A DNA stretch of 64,000 nucleotides, taken from the NCBI GenBank assembly GCA_911728435.2, contig OU452207.1:930001-994000 (forward strand), written 5' to 3'. Positions 34,612 through 46,000 of this stretch are shown here, piece after piece. Origin of the DNA: Apoderus coryli. Lineage: Eukaryota; Arthropoda; Insecta; Coleoptera; Attelabidae. A program made the position numbers and the translations under genes. A model generated the notes under the pieces. It ran no database searches. It was not told where the DNA came from and saw only the letters and a list, made by a program, of their open reading frames with translations. Position 1 is the first letter of the stretch. Each line of letters begins with the position of its first letter.

Positions 34612-35410
34612 AACTAGTCAGCAAAGACTACCACTCAATTTTATTACATATTATATATATAATATCGAGGGCTAAAAAATAGAAACCATTTTAATGCATA
34701 TAAATTTTTAATATTTTAATTACGTACGTTCTCATTAATTAACTCGTAGTTTCATATTATTTCCGGTACAATCTTTTTACAAAGTACAAAGTTTTCCATT
34801 TAGGGAAGTTTGTATTCACTTTTTCTTTTTGCGTTCATTTCGCATCTTTGCGGATATACGTCTTTTAAATTATACAAATTTCCATCAACTTAAAAAATAA
34901 TCGTAAAACAGACACGAGACTGGCGACGCCGACGTTGTCGACGTTCATCATGATCGTCTTTGCATGCAAATGGCTCAAAGTCAGGTTCGTTGGCAAATGC
35001 CTCGCATCTTATGTAAATAAATCTCGGCCTGATATGAGAACGTTTTTACTGATTAGAGAGCTGTGTTCCATTAAAAACCGTGTGAAATGAAAGTATAAAA
35101 AAAAATGTTTTTGTTCCTTTGCAAAATGCAACGGGTACTTGTATTTTAACTAGACTGTAAAGTTTAATAGAGTTCGCATTTAAAATGGTTTAATTTTGTT
35201 ACTGAATAGTGCTTTTAGCTTTTATAGGTAACTTTGTTGGAAAGGCGGAGCTTCTAAAATGATTTTTGGCCAATAAGTCTTGCAAAACTAAATCGATCGC
35301 TAACAGTATACCAGTTTTTCTCATACAGTTTGTCCCAGATTTATTTTGTAGTGAGTTGAGAATGGTGGTTCACCAAAAAACAAGTTTAAAGAAATAGTTC
35401 ATACACAAGT
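34612..35410. other. Intergenic, no gene seen
   Basis: A+T-rich, with a short GC-richer patch near 34920-34990 (GCGACGCCGACGTTGTCGAC). Nothing identifiable. Confidence 0.35.
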
Positions 35411-35424
35411 GCTCTGAATGTGAT

Positions 35425-35550
35425 ATATGAGAAATAAAAGTCGAAACTCCACAAAATTTTTATTATAAATTACTCTTAGAGTTCCAAAAAAAAATATTAA
35501 AGATGAACAAACATGTTTCGAAGCTACTAGCCTCATCATCAGTGGTTAAA
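35425..35550 (-). repeat. Penelope-type terminal repeat with hammerhead-like core (copy D)
   Basis: On the minus strand CTGATGA (35542-35536) is followed by T, a 6-bp stem (GAGGCT with AGCTTC) and GAAAC (35519-35515), then ATGTTTG. CCA before the core can pair with TG after it. Further on lies GTGGAGTTTCGACTTTTATT, shared with copies C and E. Confidence 0.5.
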
Positions 35551-35586
35551 CATTTGTAGAAAAGCGATTTTAGTTATAACCTGTTT

Positions 35587-37125
35587 ATGGAAGATCTTTA
35601 CAAAATTGATTGGAATATTATTCACTGCACTGATGATATTGATGAAATGATTGAGTTTTGGAATACATCTTTGCTGTATTTGTTTGATTTGCATGCTCCC
35701 GTGAAGAAGGTTAGAATCTCGAAGGCACCTGCTCCGTGGCTGACACATAACATTCGAATGATGGTGGGACTAAGAGATAGGGCTAGGCTTAAGTACAGAA
35801 AAAATAAAACAGAACTTCTATGGAATGAGTATAAGGAGATCAGAAATCTTGTTAATGTCTCAATAAAGTCAGAAAAGAGGGCTTATTTTGAACATATTTC
35901 TAAACAAGATAGTAAAACCTTCTGGAGATCTCTAAAGTGCCTCAACATGAATAATACAAATCTGCCTGAACATGACTTTACTGACCAAGAGCAATTTATT
36001 AGGTTTTTTACTAACCATGTACCCGACACTGTACTGGATACCAATGATTTCTTGATTTTAAATCAGTACGCTTCAGTTAATCTTAATGTTGCGAATAAGT
36101 TTCGTTTTTCGGAGGTTACCGCTGAGACAATTGAGAAATTAATTTATAAACTTAAATCAAATGCTACCGGAGCCGATGGCATAAATCTGAAAATGATACA
36201 AATAGTTATTGTCAATAGGTGTCTGGTTTTGGGAAGGTTTCCGGACAGCCTGAAGATATCTAACATAGCACCCATACCTAAAATTAATAATCCTACTGAC
36301 ATATCCCACTTTCGCCCTATTAGTATCTTACCCACCCTTTCTAAAATTTTGGATAAAGTTATGTCCTCTCAATTGAGTTCGTATGTTACAAAAAATAACG
36401 TATTACCTTCGAGGCAATCTGGATTTCGGTCAAATCACAGTACAACAACGGCGTTGCTGGATGTCACCGATGATAGCTTTAAGGCCTCTGATAAAAATGA
36501 AAATACTTGTCTCATCCTTTTCGACTACAGCAAGGCTTTCGATACCCTCAATCACTCCACTCTGTGTTCAAAACTTCTATATTTCGGTTTGGATGTTACT
36601 GCCGTGGATTTGGAGAACAGTTTTCTGACTAATCGCGTTCAAAGAGTGGTTTTAAATGGAAATATTTCGTCATCTGCAATTATTACAAGAGGTGTTCCGC
36701 AGGGAAGTGTTTTATCTCTACTTTTATTCTCTTTATATACATCTGATTTTCACAAGTCACTGAAAAACTGTTGTATACATCATTACGCTGATGATACACA
36801 AATGTAGTATTCTTTTCCTTATTCCGACGCCGTTGTGGCTGCAGACTCTATAAATCGGGACCTTGAAACTATCAAAAGGATATCCAATGCTCATAATTTA
36901 GTATTAAATGCCAGTAAAACCGAATTACTAATGTTTGGACCACAAAGGGCTACTATCATTCGGAATCCATTGTTTAGGGTAGTGCTTAACGGGGAAGTTC
37001 TAACTTTTGTTGATTGTGCGAAAAGTCTCGGTGTTTATCTTAATGATGATTTGCGATTTTCTAAGCAAATAAATGCGTTATTGCAAACATGTTACGGCAG
37101 CCTGAAGGTGTTATATATGCCATAA
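35587..37125 (+). mobile_element. Non-LTR retrotransposon fragment (family C)
   Basis: A 406-codon frame covers the endonuclease-RT linker (PAPWLTHNIRMMVGLRDRAR, AYFEHISKQDSKTFWRSL) and RT blocks NATGADGINLKM, FRPISILPTLSKILDKVM, FDYSKAFDTLNHS and RGVPQGSVLS, up to the catalytic YADD (HHYADDTQM). It is stopped by one TAG at 36805 and continues to SLGVYLNDDLRFSKQINALL. About 30 residues before GRFPDSLK are missing compared with the family. The endonuclease and C-terminus are absent. It has the longest open frame in the window, so it is fairly young. Confidence 0.8.
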
Positions 37126-37735
37126 ATGCTAGAGTGGATTTTATTCGACGTCAGACTTCTAATGGCAAATTGCATCCGAAAGGAGTTTTAGCTTTGGAAA
37201 GATGGCGGCTTAGCATAGGTTCTACTGTGACCAATCTGACCACATGCCTGCAGGATGTAATTCTGACTGTGTCGATCGGGGTTTGCGAGTCGACGAATTT
37301 GATTCAGAAAAAACTGTATGACATTGGCTTCAGGAGAGATCTAGTATCTTTTCGAGTTCCTTTATAGCTTCAAGTGGAACTCTGCAGGGCAGTACGTTGG
37401 CTCCTTCTGTGTTTGCAATACTAGTAAATGATAGTTTCTCTGGTTTCAATAGTAATTATTTACTCTCAGAATGGTGTGGTCAAAACAAACCTACTCTAAA
37501 TCCAAATATATGTAAGTCAATAACATTTAGAAAGCGTATAGATTCGTTTTTGAGAAACTACACCCTTCATAATTCAAACTTGGAACGCTACGCTTTAAGC
37601 AAAGTTGGTGAATGGTTAGACAGTGATTTATCTATGAATTACCACATTGAACATATTTCTACTACCAGGGACCAGATAATCCTGCCTAAAGAATCTCTAT
37701 TTCGGCTTTGTTTTATCTATTTTCGAAATATTTAA
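37126..37735 (+). pseudogene. LINE fragment (family B), degenerate
   Basis: Following three frames: KKLYDIGFRRDLVS, SSGTLQGSTLAPSVFAILVN (RT block), then after a deletion of the catalytic box LSEWCGQNKPTLNPNICKSI and NYTLHNSNLERYALSKVGEW. It matches the 12.4- and 41.3-kb copies. It follows the family C copy in the same orientation. Confidence 0.6.
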
Positions 37736-37739
37736 TCAC

Positions 37740-38280
37740 CAATTTACCATGTTCAGGTACAAAGATTGGAGAGTGCCCAATGCAAATTTAAGTCTTTGGG
37801 GAAAAGGAAAACAAGCACTTTTAGCGATGGGCTTAAAATAATTCATCAATAATATTGAATATTACCAATAAAACTATTCCAAACACAGTTGGATTTATAT
37901 TACTTACATAAATATGATATATTTGCACTATTAATTCTAGCCATTATTGTTGATTCGGTAGCAGTCCATACGCGAACAGATAAATCGCCAAGAATATAAC
38001 AAAGTCTACAAGTAAAGTTGAAAGTAAAAGTTTTTTGAAAAAATGAGGTATGTATAGATACGCACCCTTTACTTGAAAAACTGTTCACTTTAGACCCCTA
38101 AAAAGTTATTTTTAAAAAATAGTTTGTGTGAAAATATGACTTTTTTAAAGAACATATCGGTCACGAAATCTGAAAAACATATTTAAAGGCGTTTTTTAGT
38201 TATGGTAAATCTTCTATTTTAAATTTGAACCTTTGACGCCTTTGTTGTATCTATATAACTAAGATCTTTAAGGGTATATT
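37740..38280. other. Intergenic, no gene seen
   Basis: A+T-rich, nothing supported. The 62-codon minus frame is unrecognised. Confidence 0.35.
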
Positions 38281-38284
38281 CTGA

Positions 38285-39040
38285 GGTAGGAACACGCTGC
38301 AAAAGATGGCATCACGATTGAAAACGCCCTGGTCATCCTAGAGACCATTCCACAGACGTCAAAGCCTTAATCAAACAAAAAACATACGAAAAATGGCAAA
38401 ACATGTAAAACCAATCGCAATCCAAGCTATCCGAATCCAAAAAGTCAACGAAATCTTGAAGCTTTACACCCAGACAAACGCACCAAACAATTCGCTATAA
38501 CAAGACTCAGAATAGGTCAGGCAAAGCTCACCCACGAAATCAGGATCACCAAATCGGATTGACCCAAATATAACATCTGCAATAATACAACACAATCAAT
38601 AAAACACCTACTTACTAAATGCCAAGAAGCCCAACAAACACGAAGAAACATTAGGCCAAGAAAGAAATATTGAAAAAATACTTAAATTTATAATGGATTG
38701 CGAACTACAAAATAAACTGTGTAGTGTATAATGTAATGTATAATGTAATGTATAATGTAATGTATAATGTAATGTATAATGTAATGTATAATGTAATGTA
38801 TAATGTAATGTATAATGTAATGTATAATGTAATGTATAATGTAATGTATAATGTAATGTATAATGTAATGTATAATGTAATGTATAATGTAATGTATAAT
38901 GTAATGTATAATGTAATGTATAATGTAATGTATAATGTAGTGTATAATGTAATGTATAATGTAATGTATAAATACAAAGCGTACCGTACCTAATAAGCCA
39001 TAGGGTTGATGCGACATTAAACAAATAAAAAAAAAAGAAA
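38285..39040 (+). mobile_element. I-clade-like LINE 3' end containing a minisatellite
   Basis: Around 38500-38640 the plus strand encodes ITRLRIGQAKLTHEIRITKS, then CNICNN-type Cys residues and IKHLLTKCQEAQQTRR. This is the zinc-binding C-terminus that follows RNase H in I-type ORF2. The element ends near 39040 with AATAAGCCATAGGGTTGATG, CGACATTAAACAAATAAA and poly-A. The 12-bp array lies between the coding end and this 3' terminus. Upstream domains are missing or unreadable. Confidence 0.6.
38723..38970. repeat. 12-bp minisatellite, about 20 copies
   Basis: The unit TATAATGTAATG repeats almost without change; one variant (TAGTG for TAATG) lies near 38940. Because 12 is a multiple of three, one plus frame and all three minus frames stay open through the array. 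The resulting repetitive peptides (MYNV; HYTL, IHYI and TLYI types) are artefacts. Confidence 0.9.
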
Positions 39041-39241
39041 ATATCTGCGCGTTGTCGGTCCAATATTTATAGTAACACTCTGTATATTATTCCTTAAACT
39101 GACTGCTACTTTCGAAGAAATGCTGATTCTTAAATTCAAAAATAAATTTAAATTTCCATCGGGAGGCGGTCATAGGCGTCGTAAAAGGGGGTTTAATATG
39201 ATTTATTTAAAAAAATTAACATTATTTTCAGCTTTAAAAAA

Positions 39242-39311
39242 AATGTTGAATAAAACTGCGTCTACTCCACAAAAAGATTTTTGTGGAGTAGACGCAGTTT
39301 TATTCAACATT
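39242..39311. repeat. Perfect 34-bp inverted repeat
   Basis: The left arm 39242-39275 (AATGTTGAATAAAACTGCGT...) and right arm 39278-39311 are exact reverse complements with a 2-nt spacer (GA). An A-run of about 27 lies 35 bp downstream. The arm sequence TTTGTGGAGTAGACG recurs as a single copy at 61761 and resembles the ends of the Penelope-type terminal repeats. Confidence 0.9.
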
Positions 39312-39344
39312 ATCATTCACTCCTCGATAAATGGATTACTTCAG

Positions 39345-39371
<27 letters not shown>

Positions 39372-39375
<4 letters not shown>

Positions 39376-39684
39376 AAAAAAAATGCTGCAAATTTTTTGA
39401 AATGCGATTCTGTTGAATCTTATTTTTCTCTACCTCCTGTTGAAATTTTTGTACTGAGTGTGAAGTTATTAGGTACAGATTCCTCTGTCATAAATTTGAG
39501 TTTAAATAAAAAAGTAGCTAGCTGTATTTCATCTATCTGTCAACTATATGGCATGACAGATGAAAAATTGAACAAAGTAATATTATTTCCACATACGTTC
39601 ACGAAATCATCTGTTTATTTTTACAAAAAAATAGGTAATTGGATTTATTGCAAACTAATTTCAAGCCGTCTGCATACGGAGTAG
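39372..39684 (+). other. Unidentified ~100-codon open frame
   Basis: After the poly-A tract a frame runs with protein-like stretches (FVLSVKLLGTDSSVINLSLN, CISSICQLYGMTDEKLNKVI). I do not recognise it, and no start or splice context makes it a gene. Possible transposon fragment. Confidence 0.2.
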
Positions 39685-39754
39685 TAGAAAATACATCGAG
39701 TTATATTTACGATGATAGTTCCGACAAATATACAAAAACCAAATATAACATTAT

Positions 39755-39870
39755 ACAGAGTGTTTCACAAAAATTCGGTAAAAATTAAGGAAGCGATTTC
39801 TCAGATCATTTTATGAAAAAAGTTCTAATAAACCTACGCCCGGAAATGTTTTTTAATTCATTCAAATATG
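39755..39870. repeat. Transposon terminus like that at 6.8 kb
   Basis: ACAGAGTGTTTCACAAAAAT begins it. CATTTTATGAAAAAAGTTCT and CGCCCGGAAATGTTTTTTAA parallel 6885-6935. Confidence 0.45.
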
Positions 39871-40282
39871 TCCTTACCGATATCTTTGAAATTTGGCAGC
39901 GTTGTTGCTAGAAATAGAGAGCTTATATGGTCCTGACTAGATCAAAACTATTAAGTCCAGTGGCGTTAAGGGGTCAACTTAATAAAAATTACCTAATGAC
40001 AAAAAAATGTACGCCACTGACTGTAATTTAATTTCGATATTGTATTGAGATAAAGCAACTACTACTAAACAACTTTTTTATCTCTTGTATTTTTTTCATA
40101 GGTTGCTTCGTTTACGAGATACATATTTAAAACTTTTTTCAACATAGGTACCAAGAATATTTGCGAATAATTCAACTAAAAATAAAATTAACATTTCGAA
40201 GCAAGACAAAAATAAATAAATAAAATTAACATGTATAATTAATACAAAAAAAAATACAAAAACTATTGCAACTGACCTCCTT

Positions 40283-40735
40283 TAGCTCGGATATATGATT
40301 CCAATCTTCTCCAGAATCCAGAAAGCGTGTGTTCCAGAAAGTCGCGATATACCTATCTGGTATAAAGTCTTACTGGTAGAAATACTGGTCCAATTAAGCA
40401 GTCACCTACAATTCCAATCCAAACGTTCAACGAGAACTGATTTTGAAAATGATCTTCAAATATCGCATGCGGATTTTCATCACACCATAAATGGTTTTTA
40501 TGAAAATTCGTTATTGCATTTCTTGAAAATCAAACTCACTTCATCAGTGAACAAAATCAACATCAATAGTTGAGGAATTTCAACAATTTTGTACAAAAGC
40601 CATTGACACAATGCCATACGTGGAGGACAATCAGCAGGAATAAGTGCTTGAACGCAAAACCTCAGAAATTTTTCACGTAGATGCAGTGGCGGCTTGTGGC
40701 AGTTTAATGTGGTGAAGCATAACATAAAATAAAGT
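40283..40735 (-). pseudogene. IS630-like (DUF4817-type) transposase fragment
   Basis: The minus frame gives RMALCQWLLYKIVEIPQLLM and LILFTDEVSL (first catalytic Asp, family form FTDEASF). After a frameshift it has FWSDENPHAI- and LDWNC-type text, then THAFWILEKIGIIYP. These fit the middle of insect IS630-type transposases with the SDENPH signature. The N- and C-termini of related copies lie at 45.27 and 48.9 kb. Confidence 0.6.
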
Positions 40736-40739
40736 CATA

Positions 40740-41036
40740 TACCTATTTAATAGGTAGCTAAAATTAATAGGGATATCCCTACTTCGTTAACTTGCATAAA
40801 ATATAGGTTATGTTTATAAGTAGGTACCTCACCTAAGCATTTTTTCTTAAAAACCTTAATTAAAGTGTAATTAATTTCTAGAATATAGTCACCTACTTCA
40901 TAATATAATACTAAATAAAACACATTTTATGGAACTGTCAATCAAATTACTTTTATGCTACCTGTTAGCAAATCATAATACGTCATACCAGGTATTATTA
41001 AAAGCTCTGCTTTTATGCATTTGCCTTTATTTATAT
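40740..41036. other. Intergenic, no gene seen
   Basis: A+T-rich. The frame at 40929 (MELSIKLLLCYLLANHN) runs into the LINE tail and has no family resemblance. Confidence 0.35.
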
Positions 41037-42030
41037 TTATCAAACATTTATCAAACATTTATCAAACATTTATTTAAACCTGTTCAGCAACAAACCGTGA
41101 CTACAGCCCCGAGATGGAAAACATCCATCAAGCTTAAATGACAGATATTTTAAGAATTTGCGTTGGATGTTCTCAAGCCTCTGTATATGGACATGATACA
41201 TAGGTGTACAATTTGGACCGTACATAAGCAAAATATAGCGTTTTAAGGCAGCCTACATTATTAAAATTCTTTGTTTGTCAGAAAATGAATCCCAGCATCC
41301 TGAGTGCAGCCGCCGAAACATGTGAGACATGGTCATTAAAAGTCAATTCACTGTCAACATAAATCCCGAGGTCCTTAATGACATTACATCTCTTCAACGC
41401 GATTCCATTAAGTATGTAGTTGTGCATCACAGGTGTAAGGCGTTTTGTAAACGTTATGGATTTACATTTATTAGCATTTAAGGGAAGCTTGCTTAGGTCA
41501 CACCATACAGACAGCATATGTAGGTCTCTTTGCAAACGATCACAATCATCGGCACACCGTACAACACTGTACAACTTCAAATCATCAGCAAAAAGCAAGT
41601 GCTGACTTGAGAAATTATCACCAATACTGTTCACAAAGATAGCAAACAGTAAAGGAGCCAAGGTACTACCCTGTGGGACTCCACTCGGCACAAAGAAGCA
41701 ATCAGACCGATAGCCATTATATTCAACGAACTGCTGACGAGTCGTTAAATATGACCCAAAAAATGCAATTAATTTCCTGCTGAAGCCAATGTCATTCATG
41801 CGTTGCTGCATCAAAGAATGATCGGTCTTGTCGAAGCCTTTAGAAAAATCTGTGTAGATTGCGTCGACCTGAAAACCCCGACCAACAGCGGGATATACAT
41901 CCTGTAAGAAAGTCACTAAATTGCTTCTGAAAAAATCCATGTTGTTGCCAGACCAACTTAGCCTTCACCTGGTTGAACAGCTTATTATGTAGTGCAATCT
42001 CAAACACTTTAGAGAAATTAGATATAATAG
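41037..42030 (-). mobile_element. 5'-truncated LINE (family B) with tandem 3' tail
   Basis: The 220-codon minus frame reads VDAIYTDFSKGFDKTDHSLM, FVPSGVPQGSTLAPLLFAIF, LLFADDLKLY (catalytic box), CDLSKLPLNANKCKSITFTK and IKDLGIYVDSELTFNDHV. Decayed upstream text begins near 42027 (SNFSKVFEIALHNKLFNQV). The C-terminus (LENIQRKFLKYLSFKLDGCF) is readable to about 41083. The 3' end is about four copies of an 11-bp unit (GTTTGATAAAT), which looks like the tail used by this copy. Confidence 0.75.
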
Positions 42031-43000
42031 AAATTAATTACAATAACAATATTCATCTCCGGAGTTTGGGAACAAATTTACATAACAAACCGCAAATCAA
42101 CAATAGATGATTGATATGCAGGGTGTACGGTAAAGTAGCGAAACGGGTGATTATTTTCAAAAAAAGCCGAGACACGTCAGTTTTTATTTATGTTTGTTTC
42201 AAATTTCAACCCCTATTGTTAAGGCAGTTTTGAGTTACTGAACATTTTTGGGGAATGGCAGATTTTCCTAAGTCAATTTTAGTATTTACTCAGATATTTA
42301 GGAGTAACCCTAGATAGAAAACTTGATAATTTTATTATTTTCATTATTTCCACTAAACTAACGTAACAAACTACTTTATTCAAAAATTGGAAAACAAAAT
42401 ATTGCCAGAGCAGAATCGTTTGTCAAATTACTTTATTATATTCTAATAAGAGTGAAAGGTTCCAAATGGTAAAATTTTAAACGCAATTTCGCAAATATCA
42501 AAAGGTTTGAGCGAATAATCTGTTTATCTTTGACACCCGACGAAGCATTTTTATCACGCAGCCTAGTCTATATCTATTATTTTATCGTTTTAACAAGCCT
42601 CATAGTTGGAAAACCAGAAAGCCGTCTGAGTCTGACGCAATTTCATCGTACATGACAAGCTTTAGTCTATCTCTGCTTTGTAATGGTCTAAAATTCTAAA
42701 CAAATACAATCAGATCCCGATCAAATTAATGTTTACACAGTTCTGTTTTGTTTGCAGGTGCTAATGGCCCGGAAAACTACAACAATTCCAACACATCTAT
42801 GCAACATCATTATCGTACCTACTAATAACAGTTGCGTTATATCAGAATAAAATAGTTACTAAATTGTTAATATAATGAAAAACAATGAATAACAAATTAT
42901 TACAAATTAATTCAACAACAATTGTTGATCACAGTGAGTGTGTTAAATGTTGTTCGAATTGTTGGTAGTACTGGCACGTCGGTATACTACGAAGAGAAAT
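42031..43000. promoter_or_regulatory. Upstream region of the neuropeptide F receptor gene
   Basis: About 0.9 kb without coding sequence. It contains TGCAGGGTGTACGG near 42118 (transposon-end type). I could not pick out a TATA box or initiator with confidence. Several ATGs precede the chosen start; the one at 42947 directly follows an in-frame TAA. Confidence 0.3.
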
Positions 43001-46000
43001 ATGACATCGATCAACACGTGCATGCCGAACAACATCTCCACAAACTTGACGATTGTGCACGATATCGTCGATATGAAAGGTGTACAAGTGCTGTTTTTTA
43101 TCATCTATACTACCATCTTTATTGTCGGTGAGTATCAGGGTTAGGGATGGTTTATATCAAGATTTCAAAGGCTTGATTTTTATAATTGAAACAATCATGA
43201 TTTCTTTAAAATTTAAAAAAAACAATAATATAAGTTTATAAAAGTTTTCTTATTAATAAGGTATTGCCGTGCCCAAAAATCTTAAAAATAAATGAAAACA
43301 TTTTTGAGACACCCTGTATCAAACGTGTCCTTCTAACGAACGAAAAAAATGTAAAAGTTTTTCTATTTATAAGGTTCTGCCTAAAAGTCTTAAAAAATAA
43401 ATGGAAACATTTTTGAGACACCCTGTGAAACTGAAATAAAAAAAATAATAAAGAAATATAAAAAAACAATAAAAAAAAATAAAAAAAACTAAATAAAAGG
43501 TTACTTTTTATTTATCTATTTTTTTGATTATTTTTTTAGGTTACTTTTTGATTTATCTATTTTTTTTTATTTTTTTTTTATTTTATTTTTTTTATTGTTT
43601 TTTTATTTTTCTTTATTATTTTTTATCGCTGAAAATATGGTTTGAAAACCTGATCAAATAAATGGGAACAATATCTACACATACACTATTGGACAAAAGT
43701 AAAGCAACACTTTCGAAAAATTAGACAAATCTGGATTTCATAATGATAATGATATTGACGTAAACTTTTAATACAATATTGTAATGCGTCAAAAGTAAAG
43801 CAACATTTTAATATTTGCCTAAAAATGAAAGGATTTAGTGACAGTAAAGGTTAAAATATTTTTTCTGAGTTTATTTTATGTTTAATTAATATTTCTGTGC
43901 TGGATTAATCATGCCAAGAGGTATTCCAATTTCGAAAGAATTAAAACAGAGAGTAGTGATTGCACACTTGTAAGGTACAATACAAGCCCAATTGCAAGAC
44001 GGTTTGTTTTTATGCAGAGACAGCGTATCCAAAATAATTTGAAGTTACAATGGAAGGGGACATTTAGAGAATATACCGAAATCGGCAAGCTCGAGAAAAA
44101 CAACAACTAGGACAGACAGACGCCTTAAAAGAATTTCCCAAAAAGATCCTTGGATGTCTGCACCTAGAATAATTGCTGAAATTTCCGAAGTTGAGGATAG
44201 GCCACGAACAGTTCAAAGAAGGTTGGTAGACGCAAAGTTATTTAGTAGACGCCCGGCAAAAAGCCGCTTATTTCAGCAAGAAATGGAGTGGCTAGGCTTG
44301 AATTTGCACGTGAACATTTAAATTGGACCTTTGACGATTGGGAAAAAGTGTTATTTAGCGATGAAACGCGTTATAAAATTTTCAATTATGATAGAATGAA
44401 GCATATAAGACGGCCAATCAATCTAAGATTTCATCCCAAATACGTTACACCCACAGGTAAAGGTTGTTTCTCATGGAATGGGGTGGGTCCTTTAAACATC
44501 ATTAATGATACCATGGATCGATTTGTCTATAGAGATCTAATGCAAAATGAAATGTTGTCTTATGCAGAGTGGGAAATGCCGTTGCATTTTATTTTTTAAT
44601 AGGATAACGATCCAAAACACTTCCGAATTGTTTAAGAGTGGTTTCAAGAAAATAACGTTCTGGTTTTGGAGTGGGCGGCACTATATCCTCAGACCTTTGA
44701 TTTTATTTAAAATCTATGTGAAGAAGTTCAGCGTGGAATTCGTACACAAGTATTCAGAAATAAACCATCATTGGTAAATAAAATCAATGGAGTTTGGAAA
44801 AACCTTTCCGAAAATACTGCCCAAAAATTGATTGCTTCAATGCTGCGACGTTGCGGGCAAATAATAAATAATAATGGATGTTCTATTAATTATTAACATA
44901 ATACTTCTAGCTACTTTAATTATTAAATGTGGTTAATTTTTTTTATCGCTTTACTTTTGTCGCACCTCATTTCTTCGATCTTTATAATTATAAATATTTC
45001 TGTACCTGCATTTCGTTTAAAGTGTACCAAAATATTGTGAAAAATTACTAATATTGGGGATAATATTTCATTAAAATTAACTGGGGATTACAATAATATT
45101 TAATTAGTTTTTCAAATTCAAAAAATAAAAGCACTTTGTTGCTCTACTTTTGTCCAATAGTGTACATACATACACATCTGTCAGTAGCTTGTGTTTAGTA
45201 AGTTGTCCTTACAAACAAAAATCGAAAAACCCAAATTTAACACTCACAGTCATTAAGTATTGCTGTGGCAGAATTAACGCAAAAACAAAGAATTGAAATT
45301 TTGATGATGGTGGGCTACGGTGACAGAAAACTCCGTTATGAAAAAGTGTGCAGACTTTTTTATGAGTTGTATCCTAACCAGCCACAAAATCAGAAAGGCT
45401 ATGTATCTAAATTATGTCAGAAATTGTACGAAACTGATAGTGTAAGAAACAAACTACAAACGGGATTAAATGAATGAGAAAAACCAAGAAAATCACAACC
45501 GAGATTGACTAATCCCGTAGAGTCATGGTTTAAGCTTTGTTTCATTCATTTTATTTAAGTAACATTAAAAATTAACCTAATTTTCGACAAGATGATATGA
45601 ATAAATGTTTAAATCATAGACAAAACATAGGTGGTATAACCCTCACATTTATGTAACTAAACTAAGGTTTCTCAAGCCACTGATGATAAGCATATGATCC
45701 GAAACAACCACGAAACATGTTTGGTACTGTAATATATTTGATTTATTTCGTGGATCATCGACTTTTATTCCTACTACATCTTCTTACTTGTTTCAGGAGT
45801 TTTTGGGAACGTTCTAGTCTGCTACGTAGTGATTCGGAACAAGGCAATGCAAACAGTCACAAATCTGTTCATTACAAATTTAGCACTTTCCGATATTCTT
45901 CTATGTGTCCTAGCCGTTCCATTCACACCACTCTACACATTCCTAGGCAAATGGGTTTTTGGAAATGTTATTTGTCATCTCGTACCGTACGCTCAAGGCA

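Noticed and set aside
38608..39063. Open frames of 90-151 codons with HYTL/HYII/MYNV repeats
   Set aside because: They are produced by the 12-bp minisatellite, whose unit length is a multiple of three. There is no gene context.
42922..43131. Alternative 69-codon frame at the start of NPFR
   Set aside because: It is in a different frame from the TM1 sequence. The frame joining exon 2 correctly is the one with ATG at 43001 (or 42947).
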